A program made the position numbers and the translations under genes. Of a stretch of 64,000 nucleotides of DNA, positions 6,913-14,635 are shown one piece after another (position 1 is the first letter of the stretch; every line of letters starts with the position of its first letter). The stretch is from the NCBI RefSeq assembly GCF_014196635.1, contig NZ_JACIEB010000010.1:1-64000 (forward strand), read 5' to 3'. Under the pieces are notes generated by a model that searched no databases, was not told where the DNA came from, and saw only the letters and a list, made by a program, of their open reading frames with translations. Source of the stretch: Sphingobium fontiphilum. Its GTDB lineage: Bacteria > Pseudomonadota > Alphaproteobacteria > Sphingomonadales > Sphingomonadaceae.

Positions 6913-8321
6913 CCTCGACCTTCAATCTCACCCGTCGCGCTACCCTCGCGGGCGCTGCCGCTACTCTGGCCGTCGGCGCTGCGCCCGCTATTGCCCGCAA
7001 GCGCGCCCGGCAGCCCAACATCCTCTACATCATGGCCGACGACCTCGGTTACGCGGACCTGTCCTGCTATGGTCGACGCGATTTCGAGACGCCCGTTCTC
7101 GACAAGCTGGCAACGCAGGGCCTGCGCTTCACCCATGCCTATGCCAACAGCGCGGTCTGCACCGCCACGCGCGTGGGCCTGATCACGGGTCGCTATCAGT
7201 ATCGGCTGCCCGTCGGCCTCGAGGAGCCACTGGCATTCCGACCCAACATTGGCCTTCCCCCTTCACAACCCACCCTGCCCTCGCTGCTGGCCAAGGCAGG
7301 CTATCGCACCTCGCTGATCGGCAAGTGGCACCTTGGCAGCCTCCCAGACTTCGACCCGCTCAAGAGCGGATACCAGTCCTTCTGGGGCATCCGCAGCGGC
7401 GGCGTCGACTACTACACCCACGCCACCAGCAACGGTCAGCTCGACCTGTGGGACGGCCCCACGCCGGTCGATAAGGCAGGCTACCTCACCGATCTCCTTG
7501 CCGACCGCGCCATCGAGGAAATCCGCGAAGCTTCGGCCACCAAGGCGCCATGGTTCATGTCGCTCCATTTCACCGCGCCACACTGGCCGTGGGAAGGACC
7601 GGACGATGCCAGCGAATCCGTCCGCATCGCCAGGCTCAAGGACCCCAAGGGGCTATTCCACTTCGACGGCGGCAGCGCGGCAATCTATGCCGCCATGGTC
7701 CGCCGCCTCGATTACCAGATCGGCCGCGTACTCGCCGCGCTCAAGGCCAGCGGAGCCGAACAGGACACCATCGTCATATTCACCAGCGACAATGGCGGCG
7801 AACGCTTCTCCGACACCTGGCCCTTCAGCGGCCGCAAGACCGAACTGCTCGAAGGCGGACTGCGCATTCCGGTCATCGTGCGCTGGCCGGGCGTAACGGG
7901 GGCCGGCGCCACCAGCGATGCACAGATCATCTCGATGGACTGGCTGCCTACTTTCCTTGCCGCTGCGGGCTCGGCTCCGGACCCAAAGTCGCCGAGCGAC
8001 GGCATCGACATCTCAGCTGCATTCTCAGGCCGCCCCTTGCCCGAGCGAACCCTGTTCTGGCGCTACAAGAACCACGCCCAGCGAGCGGCCCGCCGAGGCA
8101 ACATGAAATATCTCAAAATCGGCGAGAACGAGTTCCTGTTTGACGTTGCTGCCGATCCCCTTGAACGGGCAAACCTCAAGGACCGGCAGCCGGAAGTTTT
8201 CACATCGCTCAAGACGGCATGGGCAGAATGGAACGCCCAAATGTTACCGCTGGATGCGCAGTCCTACACGCACGGTTTCGGGCCGGGTGAACTTGCGGAC
8301 CACTTCAATCCGGCGCTCTGA
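6909..8321 (+). CDS. Tat-exported type I sulfatase (arylsulfatase family)
   Basis: This 470-residue protein begins with a twin-arginine signal (LTRRATLAGAA, cleavage near AIA-30). The alkaline-phosphatase-fold sulfatase domain follows, with metal ligands in MADDLGYAD (Asp44/Asp45) and the formylglycine motif C84-T-A-T-R88, where Ala replaces the commoner Pro. SLIGKWHLG near residue 140 and FTSDNGG near 297 complete the site. It should hydrolyse sulfate esters in the periplasm after Cys84 is converted to formylglycine; no maturase gene is in the window. Divergent from the receptor/transporter/dioxygenase operon, it probably acts on the same substrate. There is no good ribosome binding site at this ATG. 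Confidence 0.92.
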   Translation: MTSTFNLTRRATLAGAAATLAVGAAPAIARKRARQPNILYIMADDLGYADLSCYGRRDFETPVLDKLATQGLRFTHAYANSAVCTATRVGLITGRYQYRLPVGLEEPLAFRPNIGLPPSQPTLPSLLAKAGYRTSLIGKWHLGSLPDFDPLKSGYQSFWGIRSGGVDYYTHATSNGQLDLWDGPTPVDKAGYLTDLLADRAIEEIREASATKAPWFMSLHFTAPHWPWEGPDDASESVRIARLKDPKGLFHFDGGSAAIYAAMVRRLDYQIGRVLAALKASGAEQDTIVIFTSDNGGERFSDTWPFSGRKTELLEGGLRIPVIVRWPGVTGAGATSDAQIISMDWLPTFLAAAGSAPDPKSPSDGIDISAAFSGRPLPERTLFWRYKNHAQRAARRGNMKYLKIGENEFLFDVAADPLERANLKDRQPEVFTSLKTAWAEWNAQMLPLDAQSYTHGFGPGELADHFNPAL

Positions 8322-8428
8322 TAAGCTTCTTGCGGCCGCCGCCTCGGCTTCCGCGCGGTGGCGCCCGATGGCATCTACAGGTGCGCTTGTTTTGAAAGCT
8401 GAAATATTGCATCGTTGCTCCAACCGGC

Positions 8429-8523
8429 GCATCGCAAGGCATAGGCGCGTCAGCGATAGCGGCGGCGGCAGGGATCAGCCGGGCCTCAGTCTACCGGGTG
8501 CTGGCGCAGGCAGAGGCTGCTCA
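8429..8523 (+). pseudogene. Serine recombinase (resolvase/invertase) C-terminal HTH remnant
   Basis: Translated from 8429 the frame reads ASQGIGASAIAAAAGISRAS followed by VYRVLAQAEAA. This matches the C-terminal helix-turn-helix of Tn3-type resolvases and Hin-type invertases (GxSxxxIAxxxGISRxTVYRxL). No catalytic N-terminal domain precedes it, and the frame runs antisense into the neighbouring SHOCT gene, so this is a scar of a lost transposon or invertase gene. Confidence 0.55.
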
Positions 8524-9378
8524 ACACCCCCAACTGCACTGCAATGCGCTCCCTTCGGGCATGTCCACGATCTGCATCGACCCACCGCAGGCGTCATCCT
8601 GTAGCTCGGCATAGGCAGGCGCTCGGGGCAGGTTGAACCCTTGCCGGTTGAGTGCGGCGCGGAGTGCGCCGGGGTCTTCCTTGAAACGGATTTGCCGTGT
8701 GTAGGTGGAGTCCGCTTCGGGGATCACGTACAGGGAGGCTGAGACGCCCGTGACGCGCAGACCATGCCAGGTGGAGGGTTGCGGGAATGTTGCAACGCTC
8801 TCGTAGACGGTGTCGCTGCCCTCTCCGGCCTGCTTGTTAAAGGCAGGGATGATCTCGATTTGATCCGGACCAACGCGGATGGGCTTGGCGCTGATATTCG
8901 CGACATCGCCCTGCGGCGGCGTGAGAATGTTGTTGAACAAAGCCTCCGTGCCCTTCGACGCCTCGCAGTTGGCGGCGTTGGCGAACTGGATGCTATCGTC
9001 CAGAGGCATGGCAGTGGCCGGGGCCATATCGGTCGATGCCGCCGGTGTCGGGGTCGGTGACGGTGCTGGCAGCGATGTGGGTGGCTCTGACGCCGCAGGC
9101 GATGTGCTGTCTTGCCCCCGCAGAACATAATAGCTCCCCGCGCCGATGAGCCCGGCAAGCCCGGCCAGGGCGATCATGGCGGTCTTGCGTTGCACTTTGC
9201 GCGGCGGCTGCTTGGTTTCGGCACGGGGCTTGTCCCATGTCCCTGTCCTGCGCTCTGGCGTTTGGTCGTGGGCCGCTGACAGGATGCGCGCCTTCTCCGC
9301 CGCAAACTCCTCCTGCGTGAGCGCGCCCTGCGCATGGAGCAGCGCCAGCCGCTCCAACTGCGTCAGTTGATCGTCCAT
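8521..9378 (-). CDS. SHOCT-domain membrane-anchored protein with periplasmic domain
   Basis: In this 285-residue protein, residues 2-34 form a SHOCT module (LERLALLHAQGALTQEEF). A basic linker follows, then one transmembrane segment (AMIALAGLAGLIGAGSYYVL, about 67-87) and a Pro/Thr/Ser-rich spacer (about 90-120). The extracytoplasmic C-terminal domain has cysteines in NCEASKG, DDACGG and the terminal CSWGC, suggesting disulfides. SHOCT modules are short oligomerisation or interaction elements. It is the third gene of an operon whose first gene also ends in a SHOCT module, so the two may pair through it. Function is unknown. Confidence 0.7.
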   Translation of the reverse strand: MDDQLTQLERLALLHAQGALTQEEFAAEKARILSAAHDQTPERRTGTWDKPRAETKQPPRKVQRKTAMIALAGLAGLIGAGSYYVLRGQDSTSPAASEPPTSLPAPSPTPTPAASTDMAPATAMPLDDSIQFANAANCEASKGTEALFNNILTPPQGDVANISAKPIRVGPDQIEIIPAFNKQAGEGSDTVYESVATFPQPSTWHGLRVTGVSASLYVIPEADSTYTRQIRFKEDPGALRAALNRQGFNLPRAPAYAELQDDACGGSMQIVDMPEGSALQCSWGC

Positions 9379-9416
9379 ATATTCTCCTATGTCTGGGTGA
9401 TGCCGTCAGCGGGTCG

Positions 9417-10385
9417 TCACTGCCCGAGCAGTTGCTCGGGATCATCGATCGCAAATTCGCCCCGGCCGCCTTCGGGCGTCAGCGGCCGGTAGCCGAACGA
9501 TGCCGCCTGCGTGGCCAGGCTGTTGTCGTAAATGTCATGGCATAGCGCCTGATAGAGGTTGGCTTTATTCTGCTGCGCCCCCGCTATGCCGGTGCCCGCA
9601 AAGTCGAACTCCTCGGCCATAGTGCTGTCCCCCTGCGCCCAGGCGATGAGCGGGGATTTCGTCGAGCAGAGCGCATAGATGGTGGTGGGCGAGCCGCTCC
9701 AGTTGATACGCTGCCGGTCCGCGTCGGTGCCGGTGGCATCGCTGACATCGCCATGCTCGATGGATGCGCGCAGCAGCCGCTCGCCGCCCTGCTGCTTGAT
9801 CGTGGCGACGCTCAGCAGACGTGAATAGGAACAGCTATCGAGATGGTAGCAGCCATCGATCAACGCTTCGCCCGATGCCGTGGCGAGAGGGGCGGGCGCA
9901 TCATTGGCCGGGGGCATGAGCATCGGTTCGTTGCGCGATGCCTGCGCTGCAACGCCAGCGCCATCCTTGCTTTCGGCGGGAACATATTTCTCGCAGGTCA
10001 GCCCGTCGCTGATGTCCCAGAAATTGTCGAAATGCCAGCTTTGAGATTTGAAGATATACCAGGCGTTGACGCGCGTGGTCGGCAGGGGCTCCCCCCATTG
10101 ATTATAATCGGTGACCATCAGGCAGGCCCTGCGGGCGTCATTCCTGTCCCGGTAGATGATGGCCTCGCTGATCTCTACCTTGGCCGGATTGATGGCGCGG
10201 GCGCGGATCATGTCTTCCAAGGCCCGCTGATCGCCCGAAGAGCAGGCCGTCGTCACGAGCAGGAGGAAGAGAGGCACGCCCTTTGCCAGCTGAGGCAAGG
10301 CGATACGGGGCAAAAGCCATGGCATGAGCCACGCTGAAACGAGCCGCTTGCAGGCCAACGGCAGGCCGCATAGCCGGGCGCTCAT
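9417..10385 (-). CDS. Predicted lipoprotein or secreted protein of unknown function
   Basis: This 322-residue protein has a long N-terminal basic and hydrophobic stretch ending in LLLVTTAC-SSGD, a weak lipobox with Cys48. The mature part is soluble and Cys-containing, with no family I recognise. Its start codon overlaps the stop of the upstream DUF805 gene (ATGA), which supports this start and translational coupling. It sits 38 bp before the SHOCT/transmembrane gene. The three genes therefore look like one envelope-associated unit within the island. Confidence 0.65.
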   Translation of the reverse strand: MSARLCGLPLACKRLVSAWLMPWLLPRIALPQLAKGVPLFLLLVTTACSSGDQRALEDMIRARAINPAKVEISEAIIYRDRNDARRACLMVTDYNQWGEPLPTTRVNAWYIFKSQSWHFDNFWDISDGLTCEKYVPAESKDGAGVAAQASRNEPMLMPPANDAPAPLATASGEALIDGCYHLDSCSYSRLLSVATIKQQGGERLLRASIEHGDVSDATGTDADRQRINWSGSPTTIYALCSTKSPLIAWAQGDSTMAEEFDFAGTGIAGAQQNKANLYQALCHDIYDNSLATQAASFGYRPLTPEGGRGEFAIDDPEQLLGQ

Positions 10386-10981
10386 TGGAGCAACGCCGCT
10401 TTTTGCTGCTCGAACTCGGCGTCGGTGAGGATACCGTCCTGACGCAGCTTGGCCAGCCGTTCGATCTGGCTTAGCCGATCATCGCCTTGTGCCTGCGCTT
10501 CGGGCGTATGTGCCTGCGCGGGCCTGGCGCGGTCGCTCTCGGTGGTGGCGGGCGGCGGCCCATAGGCATTCGCCTTCTCGTCACCGGGCATGATCAGCGG
10601 ATAAAGCATCGCCAGTGCATAGAGTCCCAAGGTTCCGGTGGCAGCTTTGCTCAGGAAATTGATAAGGACATTGCCGCCGGACGTGACCAGCATGTCCTGG
10701 AGGGTGTAGCTGACGCCGTTCAATATCCAGACGATTCCCACCGCCCAGCCCGTGATGCCCCGGTCATGCAGGCGACGCACCGTGACCGCGTACATGGGCA
10801 CGGTCGTGCCGAGCAGCGCCAATATGGTGAGCATCGGCAGGGGGTTGGCCTCGCTCATGCCGCCCAGAACCGCGCTGAGGGTCAAGGTAACAGCGAAGAT
10901 CGCCATGAACTGCCAATATTCGGCGCGACCGCTGCGGCCGGTGAAATCATAATAGCGTTTGAACGCAATAAGCCCCTGCAT
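10382..10981 (-). CDS. DUF805-family inner-membrane protein with C-terminal SHOCT module
   Basis: In this 199-residue protein, residues 1-125 are a DUF805 domain. The motif FTGRSGRAEYWQF follows an N-terminal YYDF, then come four hydrophobic helices with RRLHDRG between them. After a Pro/Ala-rich linker, residues 170-199 are a SHOCT module (LSQIERLAKLRQDGILTDAE). I start it at MQGLIAFKRYYDF (10981) because DUF805 proteins begin this way; the longer frame adds unrelated residues. It is first in the three-gene operon and overlaps the next gene by four bases. The molecular role of DUF805 is not established. Confidence 0.8.
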   Translation of the reverse strand: MQGLIAFKRYYDFTGRSGRAEYWQFMAIFAVTLTLSAVLGGMSEANPLPMLTILALLGTTVPMYAVTVRRLHDRGITGWAVGIVWILNGVSYTLQDMLVTSGGNVLINFLSKAATGTLGLYALAMLYPLIMPGDEKANAYGPPPATTESDRARPAQAHTPEAQAQGDDRLSQIERLAKLRQDGILTDAEFEQQKAALLQ

Positions 10982-11380
10982 GAATAATCCTTTGCAAATG
11001 GAGGAAGATGCGCGTCCAGCCTCTGGCGGACGCACGGCTATCGGTGCGCGTTATCGCGCTGCGACCCGATGGGTTCTTATGCTGTGGGATGGACCGGGCA
11101 TGGCCATGATGGCGCTGGCCCTTATCGATCATGTTCATCATCCACCCCGGCGCCGCCCCTTCTTGCGATCGGGGCGACGGCCGAAGCCGGATGTTGGAAA
11201 CCTGAAGTAGCCGACAGGCGCATGCGCCTTTACCGTTGCCGGTTGGACATACGCGCATGCCACCCGGCCCCAGAATGCCTGTGACCGGTTGGCTACTAAA
11301 GAGGTTTCCACGCCCCGCCCCCGAGTGTCGCGGGGGCAAAGCATTGTTAGGCGGTAGCCCTGTGCTTTTGCAAGCGCGCG
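10982..11380. other. Intergenic stretch between the SHOCT operon and the protease gene
   Basis: About 400 bp without a convincing gene. It includes a perfect 12-bp palindrome (GGCGCATGCGCC near 11217-11228), a feature often met by chance in GC-rich DNA. The promoter of the DUF805 operon should lie within it. Open frames here are short and have atypical composition. Confidence 0.4.
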
Positions 11381-11980
11381 CTATGCCGGTGCGTCGGAAA
11401 GCCGCTCAAAGGCCCATGTGGCCTCGGGCATGAGCAGATGCGCGCGATTGTGCAGATGCTGGTCCAGCGTCAACGACCGCTTGCTGATCCAGCAATAGCC
11501 ATAGCTGTCGAAGAGATGCAGCCGATGGTCGCTATGACCGGCAATCACCGTCCAATGATCATAAGCCCCGCCCAGGATCAGCACCACGGGATGTCCCTGA
11601 TCAACATGGCTGCGAATGGTCCGCGCCACTTCCCAGGGCATCAGCCCGGGCCTGGCTTCGAACACCCGGCGCCGCCTGATCCGGAAACCGGCCTCCGCCT
11701 CAACCTCGGGGAGGAAGAGCTTGAAGAAACGGTTCCAAGGCTCCGGATCAAGCCCCCAGGACAGGGTGAAAGGCAGATGTCGTTGCCGGGAGAGGATGGT
11801 CACGCCGCGTCGGAACAGCGCCTTCATGGCGGCGGGATGCATCTGTTTGCCGGGATAAGCCAGCAGATAGACCGCATTGAGAATGGCGTAGACACCGCAC
11901 AGGCTGTCGAGCCGCCCCTGGCGGAAGGGCCGCAACGCCTGCCGGGCCTCCATCAGCGCCAGCGCCGCCGCCTCGCTCAA
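11381..11980 (-). CDS. Papain-like cysteine protease/transglutaminase-fold protein
   Basis: This 199-residue protein has the layout of a compact papain-fold enzyme. Cys28 lies in RLDSLCGVYAILNA at the start of a helix, His142 in GGAYDHWTVIAG on a strand, and Asp158 in LFDSYGY, giving a plausible Cys-His-Asp triad like that of C39-type peptidases. There is no signal peptide or transmembrane segment, so it acts in the cytoplasm or is delivered by a partner. The start is TTG, overlapping the TGA of the upstream DUF3768 gene (TATTGAGC), a strong sign of translational coupling. Substrate unknown; processing of a phage or plasmid protein or a toxin role are inferences. Confidence 0.65.
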   Translation of the reverse strand: MSEAAALALMEARQALRPFRQGRLDSLCGVYAILNAVYLLAYPGKQMHPAAMKALFRRGVTILSRQRHLPFTLSWGLDPEPWNRFFKLFLPEVEAEAGFRIRRRRVFEARPGLMPWEVARTIRSHVDQGHPVVLILGGAYDHWTVIAGHSDHRLHLFDSYGYCWISKRSLTLDQHLHNRAHLLMPEATWAFERLSDAPA

Positions 11981-12360
11981 TATTCGCTCGCCAGCATGAT
12001 GGTGAGCACCCGCGCCGTAACATCGGGGTTGGCGGGATCAGGCGAGCCATATTCCAGACGCTTGTCATAATAGTCGATCTTCCAGAAAAAAGTCTGCCTC
12101 TCATGCTCGACCGCGCCAAAATCATGTTCGGCATGAGGATCATTGCCGGCAGTGAACGCATCAAACTGCGCGACCTTCAGCAGCACGGCCTGCATGGCCG
12201 TTTGGCCCAGGGACTGGACCCCGGACGTGATCGTCACATAGCCGCCCCGCCGGAAGGCCCGTAGTTCGTCGTTGAGGGTTCGGATACGCTCGATCCGGGC
12301 CTCCAGCGCCATTGTTCGTGATTTGTTCTTTTGATAGCCGCACGCATTCTCGTCATTCAT
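11977..12360 (-). CDS. DUF3768-domain protein
   Basis: This 127-residue protein consists mostly of a DUF3768 domain (residues about 22-127), with IRTLNDELRAF, a GGYVTITSGV strand and FFWKIDYYDKRLEYGSPDPA as recognisable blocks ending in VLTIMLASEY. The start at 12360 is set by AAGGAG with 6-nt spacing; an upstream ATG at 12375 overlaps that site and is unlikely. DUF3768 genes are common on sphingomonad plasmids and islands, and their function is unknown. The gene is coupled to the papain-like gene through overlapping stop and TTG start codons. Confidence 0.8.
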   Translation of the reverse strand: MNDENACGYQKNKSRTMALEARIERIRTLNDELRAFRRGGYVTITSGVQSLGQTAMQAVLLKVAQFDAFTAGNDPHAEHDFGAVEHERQTFFWKIDYYDKRLEYGSPDPANPDVTARVLTIMLASEY

Positions 12361-12465
12361 AGGACGCTCCTTCATGGATAGGGGGAAAGCACGGCTCCTG
12401 ACGGCGCAGGAGTGCTCAGGCGAGCGGATGGGGCTGCCATTCCTCGCATTGGGGTAGGAATAGGC

Positions 12466-13047
12466 TCAGAGCAGCCGGATCAGCCGGTGCTGCGCTTGGC
12501 GGTCGCCTTCGATATAGCGCTCGGTGGTGGTGATGGCGCGGTGCCCGGCAAGCTCCTGCACGTCCCTCAGCGATCCGCCGGTCTTGGGCAGCAGCCGGGC
12601 TGCATGGGTGATGAAGGTCCGCCGTCCCGAGTGCGAAGAGCAGCCCTGCAAGCCCAGTTGACGGTAGAGCAGCCCGAACCAGTTGACGACCGAACCCGCT
12701 GTCATGGCGGTGCCGCGTTCGGAGCGGATGACGGGGCCGGCAAGAGGACGTTCCTGGACCCGGTGCAGCACCATCAATGCAGCGCGTAGCCCCTGGTGCA
12801 GGGGTATCTGCCTTGCCGATCCATATTTGGCGATGGCCCGACCGATATGGATATGCCGTCCGACCGACCCATCGGGCGCCAGCACCATGGGCCAGGTGAG
12901 CCCGGCGATCTCGCAGGCCCGAAGGCCCGCCTTGAAACTCAGCAGCAGAAGGACATGGTTACGATAGGCGTGCCGCTGCGACCGGACATGGGCCAAGGCA
13001 AGGCGCAAATCCGCGGCCGCCAGCAGCTTTGCAGGCTGTCTGGACAT
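12466..13047 (-). CDS. Short tyrosine recombinase (catalytic domain only)
   Basis: This 193-residue protein carries the tyrosine recombinase catalytic set: Arg43 in AGLRACEIAGL, His139-x-x-Arg142 in SSHSGRRTF, His169 in LAGHRAITTTE and nucleophile Tyr178 in RYIEGD. There is no room for the usual N-terminal SAM-like DNA-binding domain, so it is a minimal XerD-like enzyme. The start at MSRQPAKLL (13047) is preferred on alignment, though no good ribosome binding site is visible. An in-frame ATG at 13089 is possible. It sits between the DUF3768 gene and the main integrase. It might resolve island multimers or mobilise the DUF3768/protease pair. Confidence 0.85.
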   Translation of the reverse strand: MSRQPAKLLAAADLRLALAHVRSQRHAYRNHVLLLLSFKAGLRACEIAGLTWPMVLAPDGSVGRHIHIGRAIAKYGSARQIPLHQGLRAALMVLHRVQERPLAGPVIRSERGTAMTAGSVVNWFGLLYRQLGLQGCSSHSGRRTFITHAARLLPKTGGSLRDVQELAGHRAITTTERYIEGDRQAQHRLIRLL

Positions 13048-13175
13048 GGGAATGATCCGCTTGTGGTGGAAAGCATGGCACAGCGCCATGCAACGCCAGT
13101 ATAATACAAGCGTAGCGAAATGTCAAATAGTGGTGAAAATACAGTGGTTTATCTAAAGGGACTCGACTAGGAAAC

Positions 13176-14444
13176 TCAGGGCGCTGTCCTGTCTGCGTCA
13201 GTTGAAGGGCATATTGCTTTCACATGGTCATTCCATGCCTGTAACGCAGCCTTTTTCTCAGTGGCCCAAGTGTGCCGCTGATAGACGCCAGCGATGCCGG
13301 AACGTGAGCCGCTTAAATGGTTCAGAACGGCTTCTGTGACTTCGAACCGAACGCCAAGCCGCTGCAGCCCGGTTGCGCAGGTTCGCCGCAGATCGTGGAA
13401 GCGCCATGGTTTGAGTTTATCATCGGAAGAAAATTGATGATCGCGCTTTTTGAGAAGTTCGTTGCAAAATTTGTCTAGCCTTGACTTTGCTACGGAAAAG
13501 CCGCGTGATGGCTTATCCCCATTTGAAGATAACAGAAACCCTTGCTTCGGCCATGTCCCAGACTTTTGCTGAAAGCGATGAGCGATGCCGTCGATTAGAT
13601 CGATCGCTCCGCTCGATAGCGGCACATGATGTGCTGTGGCGTTTTTTGAGCGTTCGGCGGGGAGTATCCACATTGCTTGATCCCGGTCTAATTCTGCCCA
13701 ATTCAAGCCTGCTACCTCCTCTCGCCTCTGACCGGTCAGGATGAGTAACTTTACGAAGTAGGTGAAGGGATATCCAAGGCCTTCGCTGGCGTGCCAAACG
13801 ATTGACAATTCGGAGTCACTGAGGACCCGGTCTCGCGAAGCGGGAGCTGCTGGCGGCTCCATTTCTCCAATCGGAGAGGCGGCAATATCGCCTCGTCCAA
13901 CTGCCCAGCGGAATAGTCGGCGCAACGCAGCGAAGGTGTTGCGGCGACTGGCGGGGCGGTCCGCCATACGGTCCAAAATGGCAGATATATCTGATCGTCG
14001 AATGTCAGTTAGTGGCTTACTTTTCAGAACTGGGACTGCCTCGCGTCGTAACAAGCCTGCCGCTAGTTCATGACCGCCTTTCCACTCGACCTGGAGATAC
14101 TCGACGATAAACCGTTCGGCATAGGAGGAGAATGCTAATGCGACATCCTGATGCCGTTTCTCCTGTTTGATGGTGCCCGGATCTTGCCCGCAGTCGACCA
14201 TATGGGAAAGCCTCTTCGCCTCCTTACGCGCCTGGTCTGGTGTCCAAGGTCCATGTGCGCCGATTGTGTGTCGGCGCACCTTTGCCGTTCTGCCGCCCAT
14301 TCGGTACTGGAATATGTAAGATCGATTGCCAGCTGGGGTCACTTTCAGCCCAAACCCCTTCACTTCGTCGTCCCAAAGGAAAGCCGTTTTGGGCGATGGA
14401 TTGAGCGCATCGACCGCTCGCTTAGTGATATGTCCCTGCGCCAC
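13176..14444 (-). CDS. P4-type tyrosine integrase with N-terminal DUF4102 domain
   Basis: In this 422-residue protein, the N-terminal arm-binding DUF4102 domain (ITKRAVDAL, DEVKGFGLKVTPAGNRSYIF) is followed by a SAM-like core (about 110-195) and the catalytic domain. That domain contains GQRREEVAGL (Arg), FHDLRRT (His-x-x-Arg), NHLSGS and GVYQRH (Tyr nucleophile). Such integrases insert islands at tRNA 3' ends, and the tRNA-Gly remnant lies 136 bp from its start. GTG at 14444 is preferred because GGAGG lies five bases upstream; a TTG at 14459 also opens the frame. It probably catalysed insertion of this island. Confidence 0.92.
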   Translation of the reverse strand: MAQGHITKRAVDALNPSPKTAFLWDDEVKGFGLKVTPAGNRSYIFQYRMGGRTAKVRRHTIGAHGPWTPDQARKEAKRLSHMVDCGQDPGTIKQEKRHQDVALAFSSYAERFIVEYLQVEWKGGHELAAGLLRREAVPVLKSKPLTDIRRSDISAILDRMADRPASRRNTFAALRRLFRWAVGRGDIAASPIGEMEPPAAPASRDRVLSDSELSIVWHASEGLGYPFTYFVKLLILTGQRREEVAGLNWAELDRDQAMWILPAERSKNATAHHVPLSSGAIDLIDGIAHRFQQKSGTWPKQGFLLSSNGDKPSRGFSVAKSRLDKFCNELLKKRDHQFSSDDKLKPWRFHDLRRTCATGLQRLGVRFEVTEAVLNHLSGSRSGIAGVYQRHTWATEKKAALQAWNDHVKAICPSTDADRTAP

Positions 14445-14579
14445 TTTGCCCTCCAGCAATCACCTGGCAATCACATTAGCGAGCATGACAATGTAATGCA
14501 AAGGAACCTATGGCAATAAAATACCGATATTTCGCCATTTTTGAACAAAAAGGTGGGAAGATCGCAAGATTTTATGAAA

Positions 14580-14623
14580 CTTCCAAGCTTGTGATGCGGG
14601 TTCGATCCCCGCTACCCGCTCCA
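14580..14623 (+). other. Island attachment site: 3' fragment of tRNA-Gly(TCC)
   Basis: The sequence runs from the anticodon loop (CTTCCAA, anticodon TCC at 14582-14584) through a perfect T-arm (GCGGG TTCGATC CCCGC) to the acceptor 3' strand TACCCGC, T discriminator and encoded CCA. The 5' half of the tRNA is absent to the left, where AT-rich island DNA begins. This is the classical displaced 3' end left at the distal junction after integration into a tRNA gene. A matching 44-bp direct repeat inside an intact tRNA-Gly should mark the other end of the island. Confidence 0.85.
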
Positions 14624-14635
14624 ACCCTCCGTTCG

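Larger units (their letters stand above)
1..14623. mobile_element. Right-hand portion of a genomic island integrated at tRNA-Gly
   Basis: The segment ends in a 3' tRNA-Gly fragment (14580-14623) directly preceded by a P4-type tyrosine integrase (13176-14444). It carries IS fragments, a second tyrosine recombinase, a resolvase remnant and accessory metabolism, whereas the DNA to its right is core genes in tight operons. Integration at tRNA 3' ends is the known habit of this integrase family. The left boundary, expected to be a full tRNA-Gly gene, is not in the window, so total size is unknown. That the sulfatase cluster belongs to the island is inferred from continuity, because no boundary is visible between them. 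Confidence 0.7.
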
